Assembly (NCBI RefSeq): GCF_022267315.1
Contig: NZ_JAIKLE010000015.1
Span: 95,776-159,775 of the forward strand
Length of the DNA: 64,000 bases
From: Maribellus maritimus
GTDB lineage: Bacteria > Bacteroidota > Bacteroidia > Bacteroidales > Prolixibacteraceae
Direction: 5' to 3'
Shown: positions 1 to 9,178 of the stretch, one piece after another
Layout of the letters: every line of letters begins with the position of its first letter
Numbering within the stretch: position 1 is the first letter of the stretch
Made by a program: the position numbers and the translations under genes
Notes under the pieces: generated by a model
The model's database searches: none
Told to the model about the DNA's origin: nothing
The model's input: the letters and a program-made list of their open reading frames with translations, nothing else

Positions 1-135
1 TTCAACAGCTTCCTCATCGGTTAATCCAGCAGCAATAATTTTTTTGTAAATATCGGGAGAACACTGCTCCGATCGACTACACAATGCCGCCATATTTGAA
101 ATTACCTGTTTTTTATTTGTTTCTTCATTTGACAT
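1..135 (-). CDS. recX: Regulatory protein RecX, N-terminal part (cut by window edge)
   Basis: The first 45 codons of a minus-strand gene are present and open to the window edge; the ATG is at 133-135. The translation contains AALCSRSEQCSPDIYKKI, which matches the start of the RecX repeat fold (helical tandem repeats that bind and modulate RecA filaments). In this family the segment CSR-E-C is a recurrent N-terminal signature in Bacteroidota. The remainder lies outside the window, so length and integrity cannot be judged. The call rests on this short motif only; another RecX-like helical protein is the main alternative. Confidence 0.7.
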   Translation of the reverse strand, partial: MSNEETNKKQVISNMAALCSRSEQCSPDIYKKIIAAGLTDEEAVE

Positions 136-194
136 ACGGATGCAGGATAAAATTAATTTAACTCTAATTTACGAAAAAAGTAAACCAAATGTAA

Positions 195-1499
195 TTAATC
201 TTTTCCCGGGTAAATTAGCGTTGGTTCCTGCGCATTGGAATAATTATGTCCGCATGCATAAATTGTCCCTCTGTGGTCGAAAAATAAAAAACTTTGGCGG
301 TCGAAGAGAATTTGTTTTTCAAAATTTTCAAAATCTTTTGTTTTCCACACCCCGCCTCCGGGAGCCAGTACATAATAATCATCTCCAAACTTGTGGTAAC
401 AATGTATGGAGGTGGTGCCATAAGCAACACTGGTGGAAAATACTTTTCTGTACGTCTCCCCTCCGTCAACCGATTTGTGCAGATTAAAACCATTTTGGTT
501 TTGTGCGATTATTTCGTTTTCATCAGTAATAAACATTGTTGACGAGTATTCAGGAGTATTTACCGGCTCCCAGGAAAGCCCGTCGTTAGTGGTTTGAAGT
601 ATCTTCATATTATAATGTGAAATTGCCATATGGGCTGAATCAGCAAAAGAATAAATACGACCCAGTCTTTCCTGATTTTCAAGGCCGGCTGTATCTTTTT
701 GCCAGGTGAGTCCATTGTCTTTTGAACAGTACACACCATAATCCTGTTTGTTTGCCCATATATAATCTTCCTTTGTAATTGTGAGTTCGTAGTTGTAGTG
801 ATTGTCAGGAATTGGATTTTCCAGTTCCGACCAGTTTTCTCCCCAATCTTCAGTTTTATATAAGGTTCCGTCCCAGCCCGCTACAAAAATTTCTCCTGTT
901 GTGCTTATTTCCATCTCTTTTACGTTCGTATAGAAAGGAAAAGCAACCGGAGTCCATTTGTAAAACTTATCAGTACTTTGATAAAGATGGCCGTTTGAAA
1001 TTAACATCGATTTTTGAAGAATGGTATCGTAAACCATGTCCTGGATTCCCAAAAGAGGGGTGGAGGTAATTGAATTCCAGTCGTTTGTAAAATAAGCAGT
1101 AGCATACCACTGCGTTTCTGTCAGGTATTTTCCGTTCGAATCATAAAATGTGGCTTTTATTACCTGGTTGTTTGAATCGGTGCCCAGTTTCCATCTGGTA
1201 AACAATCTTCCTTGTGTGTTGGAGCTGAAGTTGGAATACAGAACCGGTTCATCAACCGTCCCTCCACCTTCAACCACCTCAAATTCTATTTTGAATGTAT
1301 TGCCATTTTTAAGCAATACCGCCTGGTTATCGAAAACAATACCAATACTGTCGGGGAGGTAATTTCCTGCTTCGGCTGATTGATAGTTCCCCGAAACACC
1401 AAAACCCAACCATTCTTGTGTTTCAGAGTTTGAAAGGGGATATTTTTCACAAGCACCGAGTATTACCAGCATTAAAACAAATAGTCCTGATTTTTTCAT
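195..1499 (-). CDS. BNR/Asp-box beta-propeller lipoprotein
   Basis: A 434-residue exported lipoprotein. It starts MKKSGLFVLMLVILGAC, a lipoprotein signal peptide with Cys17 as the lipidation site. Asp-box-like repeats are visible around residues 215-223 (TEDWGENWS), 259-266 (SKDNGLTW), 303-310 (TNDGLSW) and 342-350 (SVDGGETY), which predicts a beta-propeller of the sialidase/Ycf48 type. No sialidase catalytic residues were identified, so a structural or binding role is more likely than an enzyme. It ends 60 bases from recX and lies 6 bases downstream of the outer-membrane protein gene at 1506-2927, so the two are probably co-transcribed and may act at the same surface. Exact function unknown. 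Confidence 0.7.
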   Translation of the reverse strand: MKKSGLFVLMLVILGACEKYPLSNSETQEWLGFGVSGNYQSAEAGNYLPDSIGIVFDNQAVLLKNGNTFKIEFEVVEGGGTVDEPVLYSNFSSNTQGRLFTRWKLGTDSNNQVIKATFYDSNGKYLTETQWYATAYFTNDWNSITSTPLLGIQDMVYDTILQKSMLISNGHLYQSTDKFYKWTPVAFPFYTNVKEMEISTTGEIFVAGWDGTLYKTEDWGENWSELENPIPDNHYNYELTITKEDYIWANKQDYGVYCSKDNGLTWQKDTAGLENQERLGRIYSFADSAHMAISHYNMKILQTTNDGLSWEPVNTPEYSSTMFITDENEIIAQNQNGFNLHKSVDGGETYRKVFSTSVAYGTTSIHCYHKFGDDYYVLAPGGGVWKTKDFENFEKQILFDRQSFLFFDHRGTIYACGHNYSNAQEPTLIYPGKD

Positions 1500-1505
1500 T
1501 TTTGT

Positions 1506-2927
1506 TTAGTTTTGAGGGGTTTGAAAAGCAAAACCTAACACAAAGGAATACGACGATGTCAGGATTTTTTGATTTTGGCCCGCATTAAGTTCTCTCGCGT
1601 ATTCTTTATCAAGAATATCTTCAAATCCGAAAGCACAGTTAGCTCCAAAAAAGAGTTCTGTATTTTGCCATACAGGATATTCAAACCGTACTCCACCTGC
1701 AAATCCGAAATCGGATTGCCTAAACCTTCCGTCTATATTGTGATTGATGTACCTTTTTTGAATTGAATATTGTGTTGTGCTGGAATAGGTCTCTGTTATT
1801 TCTCCTTTAACCATTGCATTTTGCATAAAAGAATAATACAAGCCAAAATTTATTTTTTTTGAAAAAGTGCCTCCTAAATCAAATTCAAAAAGGAACGGGA
1901 TGGTAACATAGTCAAGATTGACCTTGGTTGATATCGGAACATAACTGTCACCTTCTTTGGGCTCCATGTATAAGAAGATGTTGTCTCCTACATAATCCAA
2001 TTCATAACCTTTTCTTTCGTACCAGGCACCTGAAATTATGGAAACGTTTTGGTCAAGAGTAAACCTCACCGAAACACCTGAAGAAAAACCAAGAGAAGAT
2101 GAATATTGGTCGCGATACTTCGGGTTTGCCGTAGTTGAAAGTAATATTCCTGAGTGAGGAAGCAAACTAATATTGCTACGTGTAGAATCGTTTTTTTCGT
2201 GTTTCTGATTTTTGGTTCCGGTAAATAATTTGTATCCAACGCCAAAGGTGATTTCTGTTGCTCCGTTTTTTCCCTCATTTTCATCCAGGTAAACTTTCTG
2301 TCCGTAAGTAGTTTGAGCATTTAAGTTCAATTCCAGCCGGTTGGATACAGAATAATTTAACCCCGCCGACAAAATCCAGCCCCAATCTGTCATTGAGGGC
2401 AATGATTCTTTACCATATTTATTGATAAACAAGTCTTTATCTTTGCCACGGTATTCGTCATTAACCAGAAAAGCGTAATAAGCACCTCCTCCCATTTCGA
2501 AATGTAATTTCCCCTGTGTTTTAAATTTCAGTTGTAAAGGAAGTCGTATAAAATTCAGGCTTGTTTCCTCCGGATAGTAGTAGTATCCTCCCGTTGGCGC
2601 TATGGAAGAGGGGTTCCAGTAACTGCTTGAACTATAGGTTGTATGGAATTCGTCAGTGTAATAGTAATAGTCGTTACCATCCCTGTTTCTGTATGTAAAA
2701 GAAACAAAATTGGTTCCTGACTGAAGCGTAAACCACTTGCCGAGAGAATACTTTGCAAAAATACCATTTACAGGACCGGGGTTTGCCTGCCAGTTGTTAT
2801 TGAAAATATCGCCACGGAGGTTGGAATAGTTAATTCCGTTTTCTACTCCTAAAGTAAAGTCCTGAGAAAATAAGATTGAATAAGAAAATAAGAAAAGAAA
2901 GCTTGTAAGGGTGATTCTTGTTTGCAT
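1506..2927 (-). CDS. Outer-membrane beta-barrel protein with two PorT-like barrel halves
   Basis: 473 residues with a cleavable signal peptide (MQTRITLTSFLFLFSYSILFSQ). Two similar segments, about residues 25-235 and 255-473, each begin with a strand like TLGVENGINYSNLRG or GILLSTTANPKYRDQ and continue with alternating aromatic/polar strands typical of the Bacteroidota PorT-like outer-membrane beta-barrel domain. Two barrel-domain copies in one chain is unusual, since most members carry one. It is the first gene of a probable pair with the downstream BNR lipoprotein. The hairpin terminator at 3011-3039 separates it from the ABC genes upstream. The family assignment is by pattern, and no ligand can be inferred. 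Confidence 0.7.
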   Translation of the reverse strand: MQTRITLTSFLFLFSYSILFSQDFTLGVENGINYSNLRGDIFNNNWQANPGPVNGIFAKYSLGKWFTLQSGTNFVSFTYRNRDGNDYYYYTDEFHTTYSSSSYWNPSSIAPTGGYYYYPEETSLNFIRLPLQLKFKTQGKLHFEMGGGAYYAFLVNDEYRGKDKDLFINKYGKESLPSMTDWGWILSAGLNYSVSNRLELNLNAQTTYGQKVYLDENEGKNGATEITFGVGYKLFTGTKNQKHEKNDSTRSNISLLPHSGILLSTTANPKYRDQYSSSLGFSSGVSVRFTLDQNVSIISGAWYERKGYELDYVGDNIFLYMEPKEGDSYVPISTKVNLDYVTIPFLFEFDLGGTFSKKINFGLYYSFMQNAMVKGEITETYSSTTQYSIQKRYINHNIDGRFRQSDFGFAGGVRFEYPVWQNTELFFGANCAFGFEDILDKEYARELNAGQNQKILTSSYSFVLGFAFQTPQN

Positions 2928-3010
2928 TTGATTTAGTTTAGTTGGAAGATTATTATTCTACGTAAAAGGTTGCGTTAAAAATGTAAAATATAAACTTAAG
3001 TTTATTTCAG

Positions 3011-3039
3011 AAAAAAAGGGTTACGCAATGGTAACCCTT
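3011..3039 (-). terminator. Rho-independent terminator after the ABC exporter genes
   Basis: The arms AAGGGTTAC (3016-3024) and GTAACCCTT (3031-3039) pair perfectly around a six-base loop. Read on the minus strand the hairpin is followed by seven T residues (3011-3017 are A on the plus strand). It sits 27 bases past the stop of the ABC ATPase gene and would end that transcript before the outer-membrane protein gene. Confidence 0.8.
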
Positions 3040-3065
3040 AGTGAACGATATCAATAATTATGTTT

Positions 3066-3794
3066 TTACAGTTCGTCGTGAAATGAAGCTTCGGCTTTTA
3101 CACCGGTAAAAAATTCTTCAAGTTCGGCCAGTGTGGTTTCAGTTTTTTGTACATCGCGTACTACTTTCCCTTTTTCCAAAATAACAATACGGGTGCAAAC
3201 ATCGGCAACGTGGTCAAGGTCGTGACTTGAGATCATAAAAGTTTTTCCTTTTTCGGAAGCAGATTCTTTGATGATTTTCCGTAGTTTAAACTGCGATGTT
3301 GGATCGAGGTTGGCAAATGGTTCATCGAGGATTACAAGTTCAGGATTGCCCATCAGTGCGCCAACAACACCTGCCTTCTTCTGGTTTCCTTTGGAAAGAT
3401 CACGAATAAATTTCTTTTTTCCGATAATTTCATCATTGAAAAAATCTTCAAATTCTTCAAGGAATTTTACGATATCGTTGGCGTTCATGTCGCGCAGTTC
3501 GCCAATAAAGTTGAAATATTCATCGGGTGTAAGATAGCCGATGGTAAAACTTTCATCGATGTAGGCACTGGTCAGCGATTTCCATTCTTCCGATTTTGAA
3601 ACCGGAATATTATCAATGGTTACATTTCCTTTGGAGGCACGAATTAAATCAAGTACCAATGAGAAAAATGTGGTTTTCCCTGCCCCGTTATTTCCTACAA
3701 GGCCAAAAACTTCACCTTTTTCAATTTTTAATTCCGGAAGATCCAGAACAACAGTTTCTTTATACGATTTTTGTAAATTATTAACTTGTATCAT
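3066..3794 (-). CDS. ABC transporter ATP-binding protein
   Basis: A 242-residue nucleotide-binding subunit. Walker A GNNGAGKT is at residues 34-41, the signature LSKGNQ near 133-138, Walker B LVILDEP near 153-159, and the switch histidine in ISSHDLDH. The LSKGN variant of the signature is common in gliding/multidrug-type two-component exporters (CcmA-like). The gene lies 73 bases downstream of the DUF5687 permease gene on the same strand, so the two should form one exporter. The substrate cannot be read from sequence. A terminator follows at 3011-3039. Confidence 0.9.
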   Translation of the reverse strand: MIQVNNLQKSYKETVVLDLPELKIEKGEVFGLVGNNGAGKTTFFSLVLDLIRASKGNVTIDNIPVSKSEEWKSLTSAYIDESFTIGYLTPDEYFNFIGELRDMNANDIVKFLEEFEDFFNDEIIGKKKFIRDLSKGNQKKAGVVGALMGNPELVILDEPFANLDPTSQFKLRKIIKESASEKGKTFMISSHDLDHVADVCTRIVILEKGKVVRDVQKTETTLAELEEFFTGVKAEASFHDEL

Positions 3795-3867
3795 GATGTT
3801 TAATTTTTCAGATTAAAATTTTCAAAATTTGGATTGCTTCGCTCCCTCTTTTGGAGGGGTGGGGCAT

Positions 3868-5343
3868 CTAGCTCTTTTTATATGCCGCAATCATGCGGTG
3901 TTTTCTTTTTAAATATTCTTTTGTGAAATAGTCGATTAAACGTGGATGTAAAATAATCCCAATTAATCCGAGACTGCCTAAAACAATATAGGCTCCAATG
4001 TTTCCGATAGTCCATGAAAGTAATCCATAAACAGCCATTGGTCCAAATATAATAGGGAAAGCAATCAACCACTGTGTTGCACCCATGCCCTGGTAATTAA
4101 ACATGCCGCGCTCATCAAGATTTATAGATTTTCGGCTATTTAGTCCCAGTGCAAATATTACAAACGAATTTACCCCGATATTATAAAGCATTACTGCAAA
4201 ATGAATATAAAGTACTTTGGGTGAAAGATACATGTAGCCCAGGGAAAGGAGGTAAAATACAATGTTGGTAACTGCCATCAGGAAAAAAGCAGATTGTAAT
4301 ACCTGTTTCATTTTTACATTTTGGGCCATTAAAAAAGGGTAATATCTGCTGTGCCATGCCGGAAAAAACTGGCCGTAGGTCATGCTGAAAATTCCGGTCA
4401 TAAACATCCCGCCAAAAGCCATGATAGCCTCAGGAATTTCTCTGACATCGGCATCCTGATAGATTATCAGTCCATAAAAAATAAAGAGGATTGACATGAT
4501 AGCACTGGTTCTCGGACGTTTGTTTCGCGCGATCATTTTTACTTCCAGCGACAGCATTTTTCCGTATTCACCCACTTGATTCAGCCAGGAGAAATCGTAA
4601 GCTTTTGTTTCTTTTTTCTTTTGCGAAATTTCGTCGATATAAAACCGATTAAGAAGATACCTGTTATTCAGCGTATAAAGTGCAATAATTGCAAGAGGAA
4701 AAACAACGATGTAACCCGGATTCCGGACTATAAGATCGAATAGTTTGCCAAAATTTGCGGTAATGTCAAATACCTCAAAATAATCTATTGCAAAAATACT
4801 GGCTGCCACTATCAGGAACCCATAGAAAAACCAATCTGATTCGTTGGTTCGCCATTTAATATAAATGGCCAGAAAGTGATTTACAAAAATCATAAAGAAT
4901 AAAGAGCCCAGCCAGGCAAATAAAACGGGAGTTTCCAGTTCATGTACTGCCGACCGAAAGGTAAATGGCAGAAGTAAAAACAAGGGCAAAAAGTTAAAGA
5001 AATGCAATAACGATTTGTTAAGCATGTAACGCGCAATCCGTTTTCGTTTTACCGGGATAATCAGAAAAGGCTGAAATCCAAATGTTGGAAGATTTTGTAC
5101 CATAATTCGGATAACCAACTCAAAACCTACGTAGATAAAAATGAGGGAGTTGAAAGCTGAAATTTGCGACTGATCCGGAAAATTTGCTGAAAGGTGTTCA
5201 CTCAGGTTAAATCCCATTGCCAGTGCAACCAAAGAAAAGTAAAGCGCTAAAAAAATCAAAACCCCCTTGGCCGCCATATTTTTTCGCAGGTAGGCCGATC
5301 GGGTGAGTTCGCGCCAGGCAAAGTAAAAAAAGTTTCGTTTCAT
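3868..5343 (-). CDS. ABC transporter permease, DUF5687 family
   Basis: 491 residues and highly hydrophobic, with about twelve predicted membrane spans. The N-terminus (FYFAWRELTRSAYLRKNMA then a long hydrophobic segment) is characteristic of DUF5687 permeases of Bacteroidota, which pair with a CcmA-like ATPase. The partner ATPase is encoded immediately downstream (3066-3794). Upstream come a membrane protein with a HAAS-like N-terminus and a padR frame. This is the usual arrangement of PadR-controlled ABC exporter modules. A lipid or peptide substrate is possible but not shown. Confidence 0.8.
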   Translation of the reverse strand: MKRNFFYFAWRELTRSAYLRKNMAAKGVLIFLALYFSLVALAMGFNLSEHLSANFPDQSQISAFNSLIFIYVGFELVIRIMVQNLPTFGFQPFLIIPVKRKRIARYMLNKSLLHFFNFLPLFLLLPFTFRSAVHELETPVLFAWLGSLFFMIFVNHFLAIYIKWRTNESDWFFYGFLIVAASIFAIDYFEVFDITANFGKLFDLIVRNPGYIVVFPLAIIALYTLNNRYLLNRFYIDEISQKKKETKAYDFSWLNQVGEYGKMLSLEVKMIARNKRPRTSAIMSILFIFYGLIIYQDADVREIPEAIMAFGGMFMTGIFSMTYGQFFPAWHSRYYPFLMAQNVKMKQVLQSAFFLMAVTNIVFYLLSLGYMYLSPKVLYIHFAVMLYNIGVNSFVIFALGLNSRKSINLDERGMFNYQGMGATQWLIAFPIIFGPMAVYGLLSWTIGNIGAYIVLGSLGLIGIILHPRLIDYFTKEYLKRKHRMIAAYKKS

Positions 5344-5419
5344 TGTAAGAGGAGTGTTTTTGTTTTTGAATTTCTAAATCGTTTATGTTGTTAGTTTCTT
5401 TTCTTTTTAAAAGTTACAT

Positions 5420-6130
5420 TTATTTTAAAGCAAATTCCGGAAATTGTTCTTTGAAATGTTCTTTTATTTTTTCGGGGATATAAAATAGTTCGTCAAACAT
5501 CAATATCGTAAAAATAATTATAAGCAACGAAATAGTTAAGATACCCAGTGTGTTTTGTATGAATGCGATTTCCGACATATTCCATAAATTTGGAATTTGA
5601 ATGGGAATCTGAACCATTAGTATTGGCATCGACTGCGACCGTTTTAATTGTTCCAATAACAAGAATTTCTTACCGTTTATTTTTTCTGTTATAAATTTTT
5701 TCGGAAAAATGATAAAATAATAGTAAACCACAAATAGTGTTAAAGCCCCAAGGTAAGGCGCAATGATCCAGATGTCGTTTTTTACCAACTTAAACATTGT
5801 TGCCAGAACAAGGGTAAAAGCCAGGGGCATGTTAATTTTAGGCCAGCTAAAAAAGTCAGGGACATATTTCCAAATTAAACGGTTGTATTTCAGGGTGAGT
5901 TCTTTTTGTTTTTGCTCTTTTATTTTACTAAAATCTGTTATTCCAAATTTTATAAAGCTTTTATGTAATGCTTTGTTAAACAGAAGATCGGGATTTTTTT
6001 TCCACTGCTCCTCGATGGAAGAAGCCAGGTGATCGACCAGCTCAACCTTTAAATCGTAGTGATAAACAAAATGTTTATGGCAGAATTCAAACAGTTTTTT
6101 AGTTTCTTCAGGTGTTGTGGTTCTGTTCAT
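5420..6130 (-). CDS. PadR-linked membrane protein (HAAS-like N-terminus, unknown function)
   Basis: 236 residues. The first ~75 are soluble and helical (LFEFCHKHFVYHYDLKVEL, then VDHLASSIEEQWKKNPDLLF), resembling the small helical domain found next to PadR regulators in Bacteroidota and Firmicutes. About four hydrophobic segments follow between residues ~95 and 225. The start ATG (6128-6130) lies one base after the TAA that closes the padR frame (6132-6134), so translational coupling to padR would be expected. The likely role is membrane sensing or modulation of the PadR/ABC module; this is inferred from context. Function is otherwise unknown. Confidence 0.65.
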   Translation of the reverse strand: MNRTTTPEETKKLFEFCHKHFVYHYDLKVELVDHLASSIEEQWKKNPDLLFNKALHKSFIKFGITDFSKIKEQKQKELTLKYNRLIWKYVPDFFSWPKINMPLAFTLVLATMFKLVKNDIWIIAPYLGALTLFVVYYYFIIFPKKFITEKINGKKFLLLEQLKRSQSMPILMVQIPIQIPNLWNMSEIAFIQNTLGILTISLLIIIFTILMFDELFYIPEKIKEHFKEQFPEFALK

Positions 6131-6131
6131 T

Positions 6132-6464
6132 TTAAGTAAGTTTTGGGTTTAACAGAACATCCATATTTTGGATAAAAGCTTTCATCTTATTCAGCAAATT
6201 CACGGTTTCTTTTTTTCCTGTTTCAGTGAGAAAATAATATTTCCTCGGGCGATTATTTACTTTTTAAATTTCAACACTTAATAATCCTTTAGCTTCCAGT
6301 TTATGCAGAATGGGGTAAAGGGCTCCTTCAGTTATAACCAGCTCTCCTGCTGTAATTTTCTCTACTTTGCGGGTAATCTGGTAGTCATACATTTTTTCAT
6401 TATCGGCTAATAATTTCAAAACTATGGTTGAAAGGCTTCCTTTGTATAACTGATTTTTTTGCAT
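6132..6464 (-). pseudogene. PadR-family transcriptional regulator interrupted by an in-frame TAA
   Basis: The frame from the ATG at 6462-6464 encodes a PadR winged helix (QLYKGSLSTIVLKLLADNE, then EGALYPILHKLEAKGLLSVEI) but hits TAA at 6264-6266, after residue 66. The same frame then continues without shift as KVNNRPRKYYFLTETGKKE and on to a TAA at 6132-6134. Reading through would give a 110-residue protein, the usual length of a one-domain PadR, including the conserved R-RKYY wing. A single A-to-T change in a lysine AAA codon would explain the stop. It may be a nonsense mutation, a base-call error, or a natural readthrough. It heads the operon with the membrane protein and DUF5687 ABC exporter. 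Confidence 0.75.
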
Positions 6465-6553
6465 AAAGTGAAGATAGAAAACAATACATAAGTTTCTTAG
6501 GTGTTGAAATAGATATAATTTAAATTATTAAAATATATTTAGGAAAATTCAAT

Positions 6554-7993
6554 TTATTCCAATAAATCAGTTAAAACCACACCATCTTTAAACCGAAATA
6601 CTTGTCCGTTGGAATCAAAAATTTCAACAAGAGTTATATATACTCCCAAAGGCTGACGTTGCCCGGTTTCGTCTTTCCCGTTCCATGTTAGTTCCCCGGT
6701 TGTTCCTAAAATTTCGTTTTTTAAAAGCTGCAAAACAAAATGTCCTTTTGAGTCAAAAATCTTTACGTTTCCAACATAGCCGGGTTTGTCAAGTTCGTAA
6801 CGTATTTTGTATTCATCGTTAAATCCATCAAAGTTGGGAGAGAATGCCTCGGGTTCAAATGTTACGTGGGGCTTCGAAATATCTGGATTTCCGGCTTGTG
6901 AGTTTTTATAACCGGGTGTTCCGTAACCCGATTCTGTACTTGCCGAAGTCCAGTTTCCCGGCTGGTTCGTTTCTGTTGAAACTGAGATTCGTTCCAATGA
7001 AACGCCGTCAACATTGGCAAGCCAGGGAATATGTAAATCTTCAGAATAAAAAAATTCGTCAATAATTTCCATGTTTTTGTTTAACAGCACAACAACATCA
7101 TCGTCGTTGTTAAACGAAGGCATTTTTGTCACTTGTTGGAAACAATCCGGACATTCAATAAAATAAAAAGGGAAAACAGCATTTGTATCTCTTGTTGCTG
7201 CGAGATAACTCCACGCTTGCAAAAGGTATTTTTCTCCTGATAAACTGTAGATTTGGGTAAGTTGAGCATCGTTGTCGCGAGAAGCAAGAAACAGGTCTTT
7301 CGTTGGGAATTCTTTTTCTGAAGTATTATAAATTTCCACGTAATCTTCGCCATCAGGGAACGGGTTAAATAAAATTTCATTAATAACAATATCCCCCGGT
7401 TGCGCCAGAGGATATTCTTTTTCTTCGGCTGAGACAACTACTTCGTCAAGAATAACTTTGTCGGCAGAATAGAAATTACAAATATGTACAACAATCTGTA
7501 ACTTGTTGCCATTTAATCCTGATTGAAAAACTGTATCCGTTCCCCAACCTCCATATTTTTCACCATTTATTTCAAAAGGAATTTCAGCAGTTGAATTCAA
7601 TTTGTAATATGCTTTCAGATATTTTGTCGATTTATTTTCGCCACTTCCTACCTCCTGCGCTGTAAGTTGGATCGAAACATTCTCGAAATTCGAAATATCA
7701 ATTTCTTCAGAACTCCAAACGACTTCGCCGTCAATATCTTTGCATTCAAACCGCCCACCGGATGTGGAGACCGTCTTGGCATAGTCGTTAGAGTCTTTTA
7801 ACCGGATGTTTGTGTAGTCAAGCGTCCAGGTTGAAACTCCTTTAAAATCAGTTTTTATTGAAGAGGCATCGTTACTTCCCCAAACGCCTTTTTCGGGCAC
7901 CATAAAGTTTTCTCTCCATATTTCCTGTGAATTTGACATATTGGGAGAGATGAGCAAACTGATTGTTAAGAATTTGAGGATATTCTGAACCAT
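6554..7993 (-). CDS. Secreted lamin-tail-domain protein with FlgD-like C-terminus
   Basis: About 479 residues from the ATG at 7991-7993 (MVQNILKFLTISLLISP is a signal peptide). An ATG seven codons earlier at 8014 would add a polar leader and is less likely. A lamin-tail domain is visible near residue 210 (GDIVINEILFNPFPDGEDYV then EIYN). The C-terminal ~90 residues (FSPNFDGFNDEYKIRYEL, WNGKDETG, PLGVYITLVEIFDS) match the FlgD-Ig-like/gliding-type module of Bacteroidota secreted proteins. The N-terminal part looks like a beta-sandwich. Probably a cell-surface or secreted adhesion or nuclease-associated protein. It stands alone between padR and the divergent asd. Confidence 0.75.
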   Translation of the reverse strand: MVQNILKFLTISLLISPNMSNSQEIWRENFMVPEKGVWGSNDASSIKTDFKGVSTWTLDYTNIRLKDSNDYAKTVSTSGGRFECKDIDGEVVWSSEEIDISNFENVSIQLTAQEVGSGENKSTKYLKAYYKLNSTAEIPFEINGEKYGGWGTDTVFQSGLNGNKLQIVVHICNFYSADKVILDEVVVSAEEKEYPLAQPGDIVINEILFNPFPDGEDYVEIYNTSEKEFPTKDLFLASRDNDAQLTQIYSLSGEKYLLQAWSYLAATRDTNAVFPFYFIECPDCFQQVTKMPSFNNDDDVVVLLNKNMEIIDEFFYSEDLHIPWLANVDGVSLERISVSTETNQPGNWTSASTESGYGTPGYKNSQAGNPDISKPHVTFEPEAFSPNFDGFNDEYKIRYELDKPGYVGNVKIFDSKGHFVLQLLKNEILGTTGELTWNGKDETGQRQPLGVYITLVEIFDSNGQVFRFKDGVVLTDLLE

Positions 7994-8076
7994 GACATTT
8001 GCATTTACAGGCAAAATACTAATTTTACCGCAATTAATTTAATAAAGCAGACTTAATTTTAATTAAAGAGTTTACG

Positions 8077-9087
8077 ATGAAAGTTGCAATTGTAGGAGCC
8101 AGCGGCGCTGTGGGGCAGGAGTTTCTCCAGGTGTTGCAGGAGCGGAATTTCCCGCTCGACGAGTTAGTTTTATTTGGTTCGGCGAGAAGTGCCGGAAATG
8201 AATATGAATTTAAAGGAAAAAAACTAACAGTAAAGGAATTAAAGCATGGCGACGATTTTAAGGATATTGATATTGCCCTGACTTCAGCCGGTGCCGGTAT
8301 TTCAAAGGAATTTGCAACTACAATTACGAAACACGGCGCGATAATGATTGATAACTCCAGCGCATTTCGTTACGACGACGATGTTCCGTTGGTTGTTCCC
8401 GAAGTAAATCCTGAAGATGCAAAAGTTCGGCCAAGAAATATTATTGCGAATCCGAATTGTTCTACTATTCAGATGGTTGTGGCACTGAAGCCTATTGAGG
8501 AGCTGTCAGAAATAAAAAGAGTTCGTGTTGCTACATACCAGGCGGCAAGTGGGGCAGGAGCTCAGGGAATTGCTGAGTTGGAACAACAGGTTCAGGAAGT
8601 AGCAAACGGAAAGGATGTAACAATCAATAAATTCCCTTACCAGTTGGCTATGAATATTATTCCTCACATCGATGTTTTCCTTGAAAATGATTATACAAAG
8701 GAAGAAATGAAGATGAACTGGGAGACCAAAAAAATTATGCATACCGATGCTGAAGTGAGTGCCACTTGTGTTCGTATTCCGGTTGCCCGGGCACACTCTG
8801 AAGCAATTTGGGTGGAAACAGAGAAGCCTCTCTCTGTTCAGGAAGTAAAGGATGCATTTGGAAAATTTGAAGGACTTACTGTTATCGATAATCCGGCGGA
8901 AAAAGAATACCCAATGCCGCTGTTTGTTTCCGGTAAAGATGATGTTTATGTGGGGAGAATTCGTCAGGACGTTACAGATCCAAATAGTATCACTTTCTGG
9001 TGCGTGGGCGATCAAATTAAAAAAGGCGCCGCTTTAAATGCAGTTCAAATTGCGGAGTGGTTAATTGCCAACGGCGAAGTTAAATAA
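8077..9087 (+). CDS. asd: Aspartate-semialdehyde dehydrogenase
   Basis: A 336-residue NADP-dependent enzyme that reduces aspartyl phosphate to aspartate semialdehyde in the lysine/threonine/methionine and diaminopimelate pathways. The nucleotide motif GASGAVGQ is at residues 7-14, the catalytic Cys128 sits in NPNCST, and the active-site His240 in [10 protein letters not shown]. Length and motifs are normal for the family. It is a monocistronic gene with a terminator at 9117-9142. Aspartate kinase, which makes its substrate, is encoded at 54742-55992, so the two are unlinked in an operon sense but share this window. Confidence 0.97.
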   Translation: MKVAIVGASGAVGQEFLQVLQERNFPLDELVLFGSARSAGNEYEFKGKKLTVKELKHGDDFKDIDIALTSAGAGISKEFATTITKHGAIMIDNSSAFRYDDDVPLVVPEVNPEDAKVRPRNIIANPNCSTIQMVVALKPIEELSEIKRVRVATYQAASGAGAQGIAELEQQVQEVANGKDVTINKFPYQLAMNIIPHIDVFLENDYTKEEMKMNWETKKIMHTDAEVSATCVRIPVARAHSEAIWVETEKPLSVQEVKDAFGKFEGLTVIDNPAEKEYPMPLFVSGKDDVYVGRIRQDVTDPNSITFWCVGDQIKKGAALNAVQIAEWLIANGEVK

Positions 9088-9116
9088 TCAAGGAATTTAA
9101 AACTTTCAAATTATAT

Positions 9117-9142
9117 AAAGCTCGGGAAACCGGGCTTTTTTT
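9117..9142 (+). terminator. Rho-independent terminator of asd
   Basis: AAAGCTCGG and CCGGGCTTT pair around a GAAA tetraloop with one G-U pair, followed by a run of seven T. It lies 30 bases past the asd stop codon. Confidence 0.85.
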
Positions 9143-9178
9143 ATATCTTAAAGTGCCAAACAAATTGAATTTTTAAGC

